Origin: Pseudomonas sp. RIT-PI-AD
Lineage (GTDB): Bacteria; Pseudomonadota; Gammaproteobacteria; Pseudomonadales; Pseudomonadaceae
Direction of reading: 5' to 3'
NCBI RefSeq assembly: GCF_025642785.1
Contig: NZ_JANZKU010000001.1
Span: 310,001-374,000, forward strand
DNA length: 64,000 bases
The notes under the pieces were generated by a model. The model searched no databases and was not told the origin of the DNA. It worked only from the letters and a program-made list of their open reading frames with translations. The translations under genes and the position numbers were made by a program. Positions within the stretch are counted from its first letter, which is position 1, and the number at the start of each line of letters is the position of its first letter. This document shows positions 1 to 9,678 of this stretch, one piece after another.

Positions 1-1
1 G

Positions 2-310
2 GCCAATATGGCGCACAGTCCGCAGGAGGGTCGCAATCTCTTTGCTAAGCTCACCAAGGTGACCGATCGTTTTCTCGACGATGTCGCGCTTCAGTACGTC
101 GGTGCGGTGCCCTACGATGAGTCGGTGCGCAAGGCAGTGCAGAAGCAGCGCGCGGTCTATGAAGCTTTCCCGCGCTCGAAATGCGCACTGGCGTTCAAGG
201 CGATCGCCCAGAAAGTCGACAGTTGGCCGCTTCCGGCCAACCCGCGCGGCCATCTGGAGTTCTTCGTCGAGCGACTGGTGCAGCAACCGATCGCGGGAAC
301 GGCGGTATGA
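2..310 (+). CDS. fleN: Flagellar number regulator FleN (FlhG), C-terminal part only
   Basis: The reading frame is open from the first complete codon, so the gene begins before the window; only about 102 C-terminal residues are present. The segment has the NMAHSPQEGRNLF and QYVGAVPYDESVRKAV patterns of FleN/FlhG, MinD-like ATPases. In pseudomonads FleN antagonises the flagellar activator FleQ and limits flagella to one at the pole. The Walker A region is outside the window. Its stop overlaps the fliA start (ATGA), so the two genes are translationally coupled. The following genes confirm the identity. Confidence 0.93.
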   Translation, partial: ANMAHSPQEGRNLFAKLTKVTDRFLDDVALQYVGAVPYDESVRKAVQKQRAVYEAFPRSKCALAFKAIAQKVDSWPLPANPRGHLEFFVERLVQQPIAGTAV

Positions 311-1053
311 CAGCAGCCACTGGATTCCTTATGTATAACAAGGCCAAGGCGCGGGACTCGCAACATCTACTGATCGAACGCCACGCGCCGCTGGTCAAGC
401 GCATCGCCTATCATTTGCTGGCCCGGTTGCCGGCCAGCGTACAGGTCGAGGACCTGATGCAGGCGGGGATGATCGGTCTGCTGGAAGCGTCCAAGAAATA
501 CGACGGCAGCAAGGGTGCGAGTTTCGAAACCTACGCCGGCATCCGCATCCGTGGCGCCATGCTCGACGAGGTGCGCAAGGGCGATTGGGCCCCGCGTTCG
601 GTACATCGCAACACCCGGATGGTCAGCGACGCGATCCGCGCGATCGAGGCGCGCACCGGCCGGGATGCTAAAGATCAAGAGGTTGCGGCCGAACTTAAAT
701 TGAGTCTCGAGGATTACTACGGCATTCTGAGCGACACTTTGGGCAGCAAGCTGTTCAGCTTCGACGACCTGTTGCAGGACGGCGAGCACGGCGGGTTGCA
801 GGAAGACAGCGGAATCACCCATCTCGAGCCTTCACGCGATCTGGAAGACGACCGTTTCCAGGCGGCGCTGGCGGATGCCATCGCCAACCTGCCTGAACGC
901 GAGCGGCTGGTGTTGTCGCTGTATTACGACGAAGAGCTGAATCTCAAGGAAATCGGTGAAGTGCTGGGGGTCAGCGAATCGCGGGTCAGTCAGTTGCATA
1001 GCCAGTGCGCGGCGCGCCTGCGTGCACGTCTGGGCGAGTGGCGAGCGAGCTGA
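307..1053 (+). CDS. fliA: RNA polymerase sigma-28 factor FliA
   Basis: A 248-residue sigma factor for late flagellar and chemotaxis genes. Region 2 motifs are visible (DLMQAGMIGLLEA, FETYAGIRIRGAMLDE, then DWAPRSVHRN), and region 4 ends with LKEIGEVLGVSESRVSQLH, the helix-turn-helix that contacts the -35 element. The ATG at 307 overlaps the fleN stop and matches the usual MTAATG-type N-terminus. An in-frame ATG at 331 is a less likely start. FliA normally drives downstream cheYZ and motor genes and is held by the anti-sigma factor FlgM until the hook is complete. Confidence 0.97.
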   Translation: MTAATGFLMYNKAKARDSQHLLIERHAPLVKRIAYHLLARLPASVQVEDLMQAGMIGLLEASKKYDGSKGASFETYAGIRIRGAMLDEVRKGDWAPRSVHRNTRMVSDAIRAIEARTGRDAKDQEVAAELKLSLEDYYGILSDTLGSKLFSFDDLLQDGEHGGLQEDSGITHLEPSRDLEDDRFQAALADAIANLPERERLVLSLYYDEELNLKEIGEVLGVSESRVSQLHSQCAARLRARLGEWRAS

Positions 1054-1126
1054 ACGGCACGGCCGGTTTCACGATTGATCGGCGCAGTCAGATAATGAAT
1101 GCGTTTAGGACTGTACGGAGGTCGAC

Positions 1127-1513
1127 TTGGACAAGAACATGAAAATCCTCATCGTTGACGATTTCTCGACGATGCGACGGATCATCAAGAACCTCTTGCG
1201 CGATTTGGGTTTCACCAATACCGCCGAGGCCGACGATGGCACCAGTGCGCTGCCGATGTTGCACAGCGGTAACTACGACTTCCTGGTCACCGACTGGAAC
1301 ATGCCTGGGATGACCGGCATCGACCTGCTTCGCGCAGTGCGTGCCGACGAAAGACTGAAGAACCTGCCCGTGTTGATGGTCACCGCCGAAGCCAAACGCG
1401 ATCAGATCATCGAGGCGGCTCAAGCCGGGGTGAATGGCTACGTGGTCAAGCCATTCACCGCCCAGGTGCTGAAAGAGAAGATCGAGAAGATCTTCGAGCG
1501 GGTAAACGGCTGA
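1127..1513 (+). CDS. cheY: Chemotaxis response regulator CheY
   Basis: Single receiver-domain protein that, once phosphorylated by CheA, binds the flagellar switch FliM. Counting from the TTG at 1127 (128 residues), the acidic pair is D11/D12, the phosphoacceptor is D56 (VTDWNMPG), and the conserved switch residues are T86 and K108. The usual annotated start would be the ATG at 1139. However, the only clear ribosome binding site (GGAGG at 1117-1121) sits 5 bases before the TTG and 17 before the ATG, so the TTG is favoured and adds the residues MDKN. Confidence 0.96.
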   Translation: MDKNMKILIVDDFSTMRRIIKNLLRDLGFTNTAEADDGTSALPMLHSGNYDFLVTDWNMPGMTGIDLLRAVRADERLKNLPVLMVTAEAKRDQIIEAAQAGVNGYVVKPFTAQVLKEKIEKIFERVNG

Positions 1514-1532
1514 TGTCTGCGGCGAGGGCGCT

Positions 1533-2321
1533 ATGGTGCAAAACGATTCGCAATCGGTCGACTTCGAGTCGACCCTGAAAACCCATGCCCGCCAATTGGT
1601 CGACAGCCTGGAAAAAGGCAACTTCGGCGAGGCGGTGCAACTCATCCACGAGCTCAATCATGCGCGTGATCGCGGTCTTTATCAGGAAGTAGGCAAACTC
1701 ACACGCGAACTGCACAACGCGATCGTCAATTTCCAACTCGATCCGCGCCTGCCTCACGCCACCGAAATTTCCCAGATATCCGATGCGACCGACCGCCTGG
1801 CCTTCGTCGTGCAAATGACCGAGAACGCGGCCAATCGCACTATGGATCTGGTCGAGGAGAGCGCGCCGCTGGTCAATGGATTGGCAGATGAGGCGCGCAA
1901 CCTCAGCGACGATTGGGGGCGTTTCATGCGCCGCGAACTGGGGCCCGACGCTTTTCGCGATCTCGCCAAGCGAATAGAGCAATATTTTGCGCGCAGTCAA
2001 CGCGACAGCGAGCAACTTTCCGCTAAGTTGAACGATATTCTGCTGGCGCAGGACTTCCAGGACCTCACCGGCCAAGTGATCAAGCGGGTCACCAAGTTGG
2101 TTACCGAAGTGGAGAGCAATCTGCTGAAGCTGGTGCTGATGGCCAGCCAGGTCGACCGTTTCGCCGGTATCCAGCACGACCACGAAGAGTTGCGTGCCGA
2201 GCAGGAAAAACTACAAGCGCCATCTCATGGTGAAGGACCACAGATTCACGCCGCCACGCGCGAAGACGTGGTATCCGGTCAGGACGATGTCGATGATCTG
2301 CTATCCAGCCTTGGATTCTAG
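1533..2321 (+). CDS. cheZ: CheY-P phosphatase CheZ
   Basis: A 262-residue, strongly helical protein that speeds dephosphorylation of CheY. The conserved active-site helix is present (LLAQDFQDLTGQVIKRV, with the catalytic Gln in DLTGQ). The C-terminal tail that docks on CheY is also present (DVDDLLSSLGF). The gene follows cheY by 19 bases and precedes cheA by 11, so all are one transcript. CheZ is typical of the gammaproteobacterial polar-flagellum chemotaxis class. Confidence 0.96.
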   Translation: MVQNDSQSVDFESTLKTHARQLVDSLEKGNFGEAVQLIHELNHARDRGLYQEVGKLTRELHNAIVNFQLDPRLPHATEISQISDATDRLAFVVQMTENAANRTMDLVEESAPLVNGLADEARNLSDDWGRFMRRELGPDAFRDLAKRIEQYFARSQRDSEQLSAKLNDILLAQDFQDLTGQVIKRVTKLVTEVESNLLKLVLMASQVDRFAGIQHDHEELRAEQEKLQAPSHGEGPQIHAATREDVVSGQDDVDDLLSSLGF

Positions 2322-2332
2322 GGAGCACCCAC

Positions 2333-4570
2333 ATGAGCTTCGGCGCCGATGAAGAAATCCTCCAGGATTTCCTGGTAGAAGCCGGCGAGATTCTCGAGCA
2401 GTTGTCCGAGCAGTTGGTGGAACTCGAAAGCCGCCCGGACGACATGGACCTGCTCAACGCGATTTTCCGCGGGTTCCATACCGTCAAGGGCGGTGCCGGT
2501 TTCCTCCAGCTGCATGAGCTGGTGGAGTGCTGCCACATCGCGGAGAACGTGTTCGACATCTTGCGCAAAGGGGAGCGCCGTGTGGATGCGGAGCTCATGG
2601 ACGTCGTGCTGGAAGCGCTCGACGCCGTGAATGGCATGTTTAGCGAGGTGCGCGAGCGCACCGAACCGACCCCGGCCTCGCCCGAGTTGCTGGCCGCCCT
2701 GGCCCGTCTGGCGGAGCCCGCCAGCGCCGTTCCTGCGCCCGTCGCCGAAGCGCCCGTGGCGGAAGCGCCTGCGCCAGCCGCCGCTCCCGCGGGGTCCGAT
2801 ATCACCGACAGCGAGTTCGAACAATTGCTGGATGCCCTGGGCGACCAGGCGCCTTCCGCGACCCCCGCTCAGCCGAGCAATTCCGACGAAATCACCGACG
2901 ATGAATTCGAGAACCTGCTCGATCAACTGCACGGTAAAGGTCAGTTCTCCGCGAGTGCGGAAACCTCTCCGCCTCCCGCGCCCCCCGTGGCCGTTCCGAA
3001 TCCCGGCGGGGGCGACGAGATCACCGACGACGAATTCGAGGCGTTGCTCGACCAATTGCATGGCAAGGGCAAGTTCGCCACGGCCAGCGAAGAGCCGGCG
3101 CCGGTAGCGGTGGCTCCAGCGCCCGCTCCAGCCTCAGCCCCGGGTGCAGGCGACAACATCACCGACGACGAATTCGAGGCATTGCTCGACCAGTTGCATG
3201 GCAAGGGTAAGTTCGTTCCGCCTGCCGAGCCGGCGCCCGCCGCACCGGCCAAGCCCAGCGCACCTGAAAAGCCGGCCCCCGTAGCCGCCAAGCCCGAACC
3301 CAAAGCCCCCGCACCTGCCGCCAGGCCCGCGCCCGCGCCGGCTTCGTCCGCGCCTGCGCCTGCCGCCCATCCGGCCGGCGACAAAGCGCCTGCCACCAGC
3401 GAAGGTGAAACCACCGTCAGGGTGGATACCGCTCGGCTCGACGAAATCATGAACATGGTCGGCGAGCTGGTGCTGGTACGGAACCGCCTGGTTCGCCTGG
3501 GGCTCAACAGCGGCGACGAGGCCATGTCCAAGGCGGTGTCGAACCTCGACGTGGTGACCGCGGATCTGCAGACCTCGGTGATGAAGACGCGGATGCAGCC
3601 GATCAAGAAGGTCTTCGGCCGCTTCCCCCGTCTGGTCCGCGACCTTGCGCGCAACCTGAAGAAAGAGATCAACCTGGAGCTGGTGGGGGAGGAGACCGAT
3701 CTCGACAAGAACCTCGTCGAGGCGCTGGCCGATCCGCTGGTCCACTTGGTGCGCAACGCGGTCGACCACGGTATCGAAACCCCCGACGAGCGCGAGGCGG
3801 TCGGCAAGCCGCGTACCGGTCGCGTGGTGTTGTCTGCGGAGCAGGAGGGCGACCATATCCTGCTGTTGATCACCGACGACGGCAAAGGGATGGATGCCAA
3901 CCTGTTGCGTTCCAAGGCAGTCGAAAAAGGCCTGCTGGACAAGGATGCGGCGGATCGCCTGACCGACCTGGAATGCTACAACCTGATCTTCGCGCCGGGC
4001 TTTTCCACCAAGACGGAAATCTCCGACGTCTCCGGCCGTGGCGTCGGCATGGACGTGGTGAAGACCAAGATTTCCCAGCTCAACGGTACCGTCAACGTCT
4101 TCTCCACCAAGGGCCAGGGTTCGAAGATCGTCATCAAGGTTCCGCTGACGCTGGCTATCATGCCGACCCTGATGGTGATGCTTGGCAACCAGGCGTTCGC
4201 ATTCCCGCTGGTCAACGTGAACGAGATCTTCCATCTGGACCTGTCGCGGACCAACGTCGTCGACGGCCAGGAGGTGGTGATCGTCCGCGACAAGGCGCTT
4301 CCCTTGTTCTATCTCAAGCGCTGGCTGGTGCGTAGCGCAGCCCATGAAGAGCAGGGCGAGGGGCATGTGGTGATCCTGTCCGTGGGTACCCAGCGCATCG
4401 GCTTCGTGGTCGACCAGTTGGTCGGGCAGGAAGAGGTGGTGATCAAGCCGCTGGGCAAAATGCTGCAAGGCACTCCTGGAATGTCTGGCGCTACCATTAC
4501 CGGTGACGGGCGCATCGCCCTGATTCTCGACGTGCCGAGTATGCTCAAGCGATACGCGCGTCGCGTCTGA
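2333..4570 (+). CDS. cheA: Chemotaxis histidine kinase CheA
   Basis: A 745-residue kinase that phosphorylates CheY and CheB in response to chemoreceptors. The HPt domain is at residues 1 to about 105, with phospho-His H49 ([10 protein letters not shown]). Then comes a long Ala/Pro-rich linker carrying four copies of an acidic ITDDEFE motif (about residues 156-294). The dimerisation helices start near 362 ([13 protein letters not shown]). The ATPase N box is near 474 ([10 protein letters not shown]), followed by a G1 box DDGKGMD and a G2 box GRGVGMD near 568. A CheW-like regulatory domain completes the C-terminus. It lacks an obvious compact P2 domain; the repeats lie where P2 would be. Confidence 0.97.
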   Translation: MSFGADEEILQDFLVEAGEILEQLSEQLVELESRPDDMDLLNAIFRGFHTVKGGAGFLQLHELVECCHIAENVFDILRKGERRVDAELMDVVLEALDAVNGMFSEVRERTEPTPASPELLAALARLAEPASAVPAPVAEAPVAEAPAPAAAPAGSDITDSEFEQLLDALGDQAPSATPAQPSNSDEITDDEFENLLDQLHGKGQFSASAETSPPPAPPVAVPNPGGGDEITDDEFEALLDQLHGKGKFATASEEPAPVAVAPAPAPASAPGAGDNITDDEFEALLDQLHGKGKFVPPAEPAPAAPAKPSAPEKPAPVAAKPEPKAPAPAARPAPAPASSAPAPAAHPAGDKAPATSEGETTVRVDTARLDEIMNMVGELVLVRNRLVRLGLNSGDEAMSKAVSNLDVVTADLQTSVMKTRMQPIKKVFGRFPRLVRDLARNLKKEINLELVGEETDLDKNLVEALADPLVHLVRNAVDHGIETPDEREAVGKPRTGRVVLSAEQEGDHILLLITDDGKGMDANLLRSKAVEKGLLDKDAADRLTDLECYNLIFAPGFSTKTEISDVSGRGVGMDVVKTKISQLNGTVNVFSTKGQGSKIVIKVPLTLAIMPTLMVMLGNQAFAFPLVNVNEIFHLDLSRTNVVDGQEVVIVRDKALPLFYLKRWLVRSAAHEEQGEGHVVILSVGTQRIGFVVDQLVGQEEVVIKPLGKMLQGTPGMSGATITGDGRIALILDVPSMLKRYARRV
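2798..3214 (+). repeat. Four degenerate acidic repeats in the CheA linker
   Basis: The units start at about 2798, 2885, 3014 and 3152. Each encodes the core ITDDEFE[12 protein letters not shown]; the first is the most diverged ([14 protein letters not shown]). Units 2 to 4 are nearly identical in protein and close in DNA, while the Ala/Pro spacers between them differ. The repeat sits between the phosphotransfer and dimerisation domains, so it may act as a repeated docking peptide for a partner. That role is inference. Confidence 0.85.
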
Positions 4571-4613
4571 TCGTTCTGGCTGGCCCGAGAGGGCCGGCCG
4601 CTTAGGAGTGTGT

Positions 4614-5714
4614 ATGCCAGTCAAGGTTCTGGTCGTGGATGATTCCGGTTTCTTCCGCCGCCGCGTTTCGGAAATCCTGTCCGCCGATCCCAACATCACC
4701 GTAGTGGGAACCGCGACCAACGGCCGCGAGGCCATCGATCAAGCGTTGGCCCTCAAGCCCGATGTCATCACCATGGACTACGAGATGCCGACCATGGACG
4801 GCATCACCGCGGTGCGCAACATCATGCAGCGGTGTCCGACGCCGGTATTGATGTTCTCGTCGCTCACCCACGAAGGCGCCCGGGTGACCCTGGATGCGCT
4901 GGACGCCGGCGCGGTCGACTACCTGCCGAAGAATTTCGACGACATCTCGCGCAACCCCGACAAGGTCAAGACGCTGCTGTGCGAGAAAGTCCACACCATC
5001 GCCCGCAGCAATCGACGCTTCAGCAGCTTCAGCACGCCGACGGCACCGGCCCCCGCGGCGAGCCCGTCCCCGGCGCCCAGCGGCTCCCCCGCGCCCGCGC
5101 GGCCGACCGCCGGGGCGTCCGCTCCGGTCGCGACCCCGAGCCCCAAGCGCAAGGCCTACAAGCTGGTGGCGATCGGCACCTCCACCGGCGGCCCCGTGGC
5201 CTTGCAGCGGGTGCTCACCCAGTTACCCGCGAATTTCCCCTCGCCAATCGTCTTGATCCAGCACATGCCGGCAGCCTTCACCAAGGCGTTCGCCGAGCGC
5301 CTGGACAAGCTCTGCCGGATATCCGTCAAGGAAGCGGCGGACGGCGACGTGCTGCGCCCCGGAACAGCCCTGCTGGCGCCGGGCGGCAAGCAGATGATGG
5401 TGGATGCGCGGGGCGTGGTGAAAATCCTCCCCGGCGATGAGCGCCTGAACTACAAGCCGTGCGTGGATATCACTTTCGGCTCGGCCGCCAAGTCGTTCAA
5501 CGACAAGGTGCTGGCCGTGGTACTAACCGGCATGGGCGCCGACGGTCGCGAAGGTGCTCGCTTGCTCAAACAGGGCGGCAGCCAGGTATGGGCGCAGGAC
5601 GAAGCCAGTTGCGTCATCTATGGCATGCCCATGGCGGTGGTGAAGGCCAACCTGGCCGATGCCATCTACGGTCTGGACGATATCGGTAGGCACCTGACGG
5701 AGACCTGCCTCTGA
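4614..5714 (+). CDS. cheB: Chemoreceptor methylesterase CheB
   Basis: Removes methyl groups (and deamidates glutamines) on chemoreceptors to allow adaptation. The N-terminal receiver domain has D9/D10 and phosphoacceptor D55 ([11 protein letters not shown]). A Pro/Ala/Ser-rich linker follows. The esterase domain carries the triad S190 (GTSTGGP), H217 (QHMPAAF) and D310 (GMGADGR). The ATG at 4614 was chosen because AGGAG at 4604-4608 precedes it by 5 bases; the upstream GTG at 4608 overlaps that site. A GC-rich inverted repeat (about 4579-4597) lies in the cheA-cheB gap. The stop overlaps the motC start. Confidence 0.96.
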   Translation: MPVKVLVVDDSGFFRRRVSEILSADPNITVVGTATNGREAIDQALALKPDVITMDYEMPTMDGITAVRNIMQRCPTPVLMFSSLTHEGARVTLDALDAGAVDYLPKNFDDISRNPDKVKTLLCEKVHTIARSNRRFSSFSTPTAPAPAASPSPAPSGSPAPARPTAGASAPVATPSPKRKAYKLVAIGTSTGGPVALQRVLTQLPANFPSPIVLIQHMPAAFTKAFAERLDKLCRISVKEAADGDVLRPGTALLAPGGKQMMVDARGVVKILPGDERLNYKPCVDITFGSAAKSFNDKVLAVVLTGMGADGREGARLLKQGGSQVWAQDEASCVIYGMPMAVVKANLADAIYGLDDIGRHLTETCL

Positions 5715-6454
5715 TGGATGTACTCAGCATCATCGGGGTGGTTCTGGCTTTCGTCGCCATCATCGGCGGCAATTACCTCGAGGGTGGCCACGCGGGCGCC
5801 TTGTTGAACGGGCCCGCCGCGTTGATCGTGGTGGGCGGTACCCTGGCGGCGGCACTCTTGCAGGCACCGATGAGCGTATTCAAGCGGGCGCTGGCGGTGC
5901 TGCGCTGGATTTTCTTCCCTCCGCAGATCGACCTCGCGGGCGGCATCACTCGGGTGGTCGGCTGGAGCCTCACCGCGCGCAAGGAAGGCCTGCTGGGGCT
6001 CGAGTCGGTGGCCGATACGGAGCCCGACAGCTATTCGCGCAAAGGCTTGCAGTTACTGGTGGACGGCGCCGAACCCGAAGCCATCCGAAGCATCCTCGAG
6101 GTCGACCTGTATACCCAGGAGTGCAGGGACATCCAGGCTGCCAAGGTGTTCGAGAGCATGGGCGGCTACGCGCCGACCATCGGCATCATCGGCGCGGTCA
6201 TGGGTTTGATCCACGTGATGGGTAACCTGGCCGATCCCACCCAGCTCGGCAGCGGGATCGCGGTGGCCTTCGTGGCGACGATCTATGGGGTGAGCTTCGC
6301 CAACCTGCTGTTGCTGCCCATTGGCAACAAGCTCAAGGCGATCGTCATGCGTCAATCGCGCTACCGCGAGATGTTGCTGGAAGGCATCCTGTCCATTGCC
6401 GAGGGCGAGAACCCTCGCTCCATCGAGCTGAAGCTGCAAGGCTTCATGGACTGA
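5714..6454 (+). CDS. motC: Flagellar stator protein MotC (MotA family)
   Basis: A 246-residue inner-membrane protein of the MotA/ExbB type with four predicted membrane segments: near the N-terminus, around residues 30-50, and a pair around 150-200. The large cytoplasmic loop contacts the rotor. It partners with MotD, which follows 2 bases later. Pseudomonads carry two stator sets, MotAB and MotCD, and the one inside the cheYZAB cluster is MotCD, needed for swarming in P. aeruginosa. The ATG overlaps the cheB stop. Confidence 0.95.
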   Translation: MDVLSIIGVVLAFVAIIGGNYLEGGHAGALLNGPAALIVVGGTLAAALLQAPMSVFKRALAVLRWIFFPPQIDLAGGITRVVGWSLTARKEGLLGLESVADTEPDSYSRKGLQLLVDGAEPEAIRSILEVDLYTQECRDIQAAKVFESMGGYAPTIGIIGAVMGLIHVMGNLADPTQLGSGIAVAFVATIYGVSFANLLLLPIGNKLKAIVMRQSRYREMLLEGILSIAEGENPRSIELKLQGFMD

Positions 6455-6456
6455 CC

Positions 6457-7344
6457 ATGGCCCGTCGGCGCCGCGAGGAAGAACACGAGAACCACGAGCG
6501 TTGGCTGGTTTCCTACGCGGACTTCATCACCCTGCTGTTCGCCTTCTTCGTGGTGATGTATTCGATCTCCTCGATCAACGAAGGCAAGTACAAGGTGCTC
6601 TCGGATAGCCTCGTGGGGGTGTTCAGTGACCCGCAACGCTCGATCAAGCCAATACCCGTCGGCGAGGAACGGCCGAAGACCACCGAGCCGGATCATTCGC
6701 TGGTGGATGACAATCCCCAGGCCGAAGCCGTAGTGGGGGACACCGCGAAGGATCCGCTGCAAGCCATCGCCGCCAGCGTGCGGGAAGCGTTCGGCGACAT
6801 GATCATGAGCGATCAATTGACCATCCGCGGCAACGAGCTGTGGGTGGAGATAGAGCTGAGTTCCAGCCTGCTTTTCCCCAGTGGCGATGCCATTCCCAAC
6901 GACGCGGCCTTCACCATCATCGAAAAGGTTGCCAAAATTCTGGCACCTTTCGAAAATCCCGTGCATGTCGAGGGTTTCACTGACAATCTTCCGATCAAGA
7001 CGGCCCAGTTCCCGAGTAACTGGGAGCTTTCGGCGGCGCGTTCGGCGAGCATCGTTCGCTTGTTGGCGATGGGCGGCGTGAACCCTGGGCGCCTGGCTGC
7101 GGTGGGGTATGGGGAATTCCAGCCCGTCGCGGACAATGCCAGCGCGGAAGGTCGCGCGAAGAATCGCCGGGTGGTCCTGGTGATCTCGCGCAATCTCGAA
7201 GTCAGGCGCAGCATCAGCGGGGTGGGAAGCGCCAATGCGCAGCCCGACGACGCGCTCAAGCGTGCTGGCACGCAACCTGCACCTCAGCCTGCAGGGCCGG
7301 CGCCTGCTGCGGGCGCCGTCAATTCTCCGTCGTCCGCTCCCTGA
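6457..7344 (+). CDS. motD: Flagellar stator protein MotD (MotB family)
   Basis: A 295-residue stator partner of MotC. It has a short basic N-terminus and one membrane helix containing the proton-carrying Asp D22 (SYADFITLL). A periplasmic plug/linker follows, then an OmpA-like peptidoglycan-binding domain (VEGFTDN, NWELSAARS, NRRVVLVI). The last 50 or so residues are a Pro/Ala-rich tail. The start follows motC by 2 bases, so the pair is co-translated. Confidence 0.95.
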   Translation: MARRRREEEHENHERWLVSYADFITLLFAFFVVMYSISSINEGKYKVLSDSLVGVFSDPQRSIKPIPVGEERPKTTEPDHSLVDDNPQAEAVVGDTAKDPLQAIAASVREAFGDMIMSDQLTIRGNELWVEIELSSSLLFPSGDAIPNDAAFTIIEKVAKILAPFENPVHVEGFTDNLPIKTAQFPSNWELSAARSASIVRLLAMGGVNPGRLAAVGYGEFQPVADNASAEGRAKNRRVVLVISRNLEVRRSISGVGSANAQPDDALKRAGTQPAPQPAGPAPAAGAVNSPSSAP

Positions 7345-7395
7345 GGGCGGGCGCCTGTTCTCGGTCAGGATTCGCTCTGCCGGGAGGACGTGAAA

Positions 7396-8184
7396 ATGAG
7401 AGTCTGGGCAGTAGCCAACCAAAAGGGTGGGGTCGGCAAGACCACCACCTCCATCGCCCTGGCGGGTTTGCTGGCGGACGCCGGCAAGCGCGTCGTCGTG
7501 GTCGATCTCGATCCCCATGGGTCGATGACCAGTTACTTCGGCCACGATCCGGACACTCTGGAACACAGCAGTTTCGACCTCTTCCTGCATCAGGGCGCGG
7601 TGCCCAACGGCCTGCCGCAGCAACTCCTGCGCTCTACCAGCCACGAACGTATCGCCTTGCTGCCCTCCAGCACGGCGCTGGCCACCCTGGAGCGCCAATC
7701 CCCCAGCCAGAGCGGGCTCGGCCTGGTGCTCGCGAAAAGCCTGGCGCAGCTCTGGCAGGACTTCGACCATGCGATCATCGACAGTCCGCCGTTGCTCGGA
7801 GTACTCATGGTGAACGCGCTGGCGGCCAGCCAGCAGCTGGTGATCCCGGTCCAGACCGAGTTCCTCGCCGTCAAGGGCCTGGAGCGGATGGTGAGCACGC
7901 TGGCCATGATCAACCGCTCGCGCAAGCAAGCCTTGCCCTATAGCATCGTGCCCACCCTGTTCGATCGGCGCACCCAGGCTTCGCTGAACACCTTGCGGAT
8001 GCTGCGTGACAGCTACCCGGAGCATCTGTGGCCGGCCTACATTCCCATCGATACCCGCTTGAGGGATGCCAGCCGGGCTGGCTTGACCCCATCGCGCTTC
8101 GACGCCAACAGCCGTGCGGTGATCGCGTACCGCGCCTTGCTCAAGCACCTGCTCAACCAGCAAATGGCGGCGCAGGTAGCATGA
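7396..8184 (+). CDS. ParA-family ATPase of the chemotaxis cluster (ParC-like)
   Basis: A 262-residue MinD/ParA-type ATPase with an N-terminal deviant Walker A motif (NQKGGVGKTTT) and DLDPHGSM. In Vibrio the equivalent ParC, with ParP, places chemosensory arrays at the cell pole; the same pairing with a CheW-like protein is seen here, so that role is inferred. The ATG at 7396 has GGGAGG 8 bases upstream. An upstream GTG at 7390 is too close to that site. It is not next to a plasmid-type parB, so it is not a partition gene. Confidence 0.9.
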   Translation: MRVWAVANQKGGVGKTTTSIALAGLLADAGKRVVVVDLDPHGSMTSYFGHDPDTLEHSSFDLFLHQGAVPNGLPQQLLRSTSHERIALLPSSTALATLERQSPSQSGLGLVLAKSLAQLWQDFDHAIIDSPPLLGVLMVNALAASQQLVIPVQTEFLAVKGLERMVSTLAMINRSRKQALPYSIVPTLFDRRTQASLNTLRMLRDSYPEHLWPAYIPIDTRLRDASRAGLTPSRFDANSRAVIAYRALLKHLLNQQMAAQVA

Positions 8185-8271
8185 GAGGCCGGCCTGTGCT
8201 GAACTGTGGCGCTCAAGTCCGAGCCATGTCCGGCCGATAGGCTGTTCAGTGTCTTTTCGCAGGTTTCCATC

Positions 8272-9099
8272 ATGAGCCGCAGTACAGTTACCGCCACCCG
8301 CCCGCAAATCGCCTTGCAAACCTACCTGGACGCCTTGCTCCAGGAGGCCACCCTCGAGCTGGAGCAGAGCGTCAGCCTCGACGAATTCGAAGCGGCGGTG
8401 CTCGAGGAGCAGGTGAGGGACGCGCGCCTGGCGTCGCCGGTCCAGGCCGAGCCCAGGGTGGAAGCACCGGTCGCAGTGGCAGCCCCCGAGCCCGAGGTGG
8501 TCGCGCGGGCCGAGGCGCCCCTGGTGGTTCCGGTGGCGGCTCCGGTACAGGTGGTCGTCGAGCCGGTCGCCGAACTCGGTGTGCCCAGTGCCGCCGTGGT
8601 TCCGCCCTCGGCCGCCTTGCTGGCGGATGGGCGGCCGGCCTGGGCGGCGGAATCGTTCGAGTGCCTGCTGTTCGACGTGGCGGGCCTGACCCTCGCGGTC
8701 CCGTTGATCTGCCTGGGCTCCATCTATCCCCTGGATGGCACGGAGTTGACGCCGCTGTTCGGCCAGCCCGACTGGTTCCTCGGCATCCTGCCCAGCCAGG
8801 CGGGCAATCTCAAGGTGCTGGATACCGCCCGCTGGGTCATGCCCGATCGCTATCGCGACGACTTCCGTGCCGGCCTGCAATACGTGATTTCCGTCGAAGG
8901 CTACGAATGGGGGCTTGCGGTTCACCAGGTCAGCCGTTCGATCCGTCTCGATCCCAACGAAGTCAAATGGCGCAGCCAGCGCAGCCAGCGTCCCTGGCTC
9001 GCCGGGACCGTGATCGAACATATGTGCGCCTTGCTGGACGTGTCCGCTTTGGCCGAACTGATCGCCAGCGGCGCCATCAAGCGAATGCGTCTGAATTGA
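8272..9099 (+). CDS. CheW-like array-positioning protein (ParP-like)
   Basis: A 275-residue protein. The first 60 residues are helical (LQTYLDALLQEA). About 70 residues of Ala/Val/Pro/Glu-rich linker follow, then a C-terminal CheW-like domain (FECLLFDVAGLTLAVPL to the end). It corresponds to the coupling-protein-like partner of the preceding ParA-type ATPase. The ATG at 8272 begins the conserved MSRS N-terminus; the frame is open further upstream to 8206 without a good ribosome binding site. It is separated from cheW by 98 bases. Confidence 0.88.
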   Translation: MSRSTVTATRPQIALQTYLDALLQEATLELEQSVSLDEFEAAVLEEQVRDARLASPVQAEPRVEAPVAVAAPEPEVVARAEAPLVVPVAAPVQVVVEPVAELGVPSAAVVPPSAALLADGRPAWAAESFECLLFDVAGLTLAVPLICLGSIYPLDGTELTPLFGQPDWFLGILPSQAGNLKVLDTARWVMPDRYRDDFRAGLQYVISVEGYEWGLAVHQVSRSIRLDPNEVKWRSQRSQRPWLAGTVIEHMCALLDVSALAELIASGAIKRMRLN

Positions 9100-9197
9100 T
9101 CGAAAGGGAGCCTGCCGCGCCAAGGGGCTCTATAGTGATGACAACGGGGCTTACCCGCGCATGCCGCGACCCGCGGTTCTAGACGAGGCTAGGGAAC

Positions 9198-9677
9198 ATG
9201 AAGAAGACGTCCGCACAGGGTTCCGAAGATCCCATTCTGCAATGGGTGACTTTTCGCCTGGACAACGAGACTTACGGCATCAACGTGATGCAGGTGCAGG
9301 AAGTGCTGCGCTACACCGAGATCGCCCCGGTCCCGGGAGCGCCCAGCTACGTACTGGGGATCATCAACCTGCGCGGCAACGTGGTCACCGTGATCGACAC
9401 CCGCCAGCGTTTCGGCCTGTCCTCGGCCGCGGTGACCGACAATACCCGGATCGTCATCATCGAGGCCGACAAGCAAGTGGTCGGCATTCTCGTCGACAGC
9501 GTGGCCGAAGTGGTCTACCTGCGGCAGTCCGAGGTGGAAACCGCGCCCAACGTCGGTAACGAAGAGTCGGCCAAGTTCATCCAGGGCGTTTGCAACAAGA
9601 ACGGCGAGCTGCTGATCCTGGTCGAGCTGGACAAGATGATGAGCGAGGAAGAGTGGTCCGAGCTGGAGAGCATCTGA
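9198..9677 (+). CDS. cheW: Chemotaxis coupling protein CheW
   Basis: A 159-residue adaptor linking chemoreceptors to CheA. It is a single CheW domain with the typical LQWVTFRLDNETYGINVMQV start, a PGAPSYVLGIINLRGNVVTVID core and the VDSVAEVV segment. The start is an ATG preceded by a purine-rich stretch (AGGGAAC). It forms the end of the che transcript together with the next gene, which begins 1 base after its stop. Confidence 0.96.
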   Translation: MKKTSAQGSEDPILQWVTFRLDNETYGINVMQVQEVLRYTEIAPVPGAPSYVLGIINLRGNVVTVIDTRQRFGLSSAAVTDNTRIVIIEADKQVVGILVDSVAEVVYLRQSEVETAPNVGNEESAKFIQGVCNKNGELLILVELDKMMSEEEWSELESI

Positions 9678-9678
9678 C

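Noticed and set aside
7396-8184. ParA-like ATPase as a plasmid or chromosome partition gene
   Set aside because: No parB or parS-like repeats nearby; embedded in the chemotaxis operon with a CheW-like partner.
6361-9123. A 920-codon minus-strand frame opposite motD, the ParA-like and the CheW-like genes
   Set aside because: The sense-strand genes are well-recognised families with overlaps and ribosome binding sites; the antisense frame has none.
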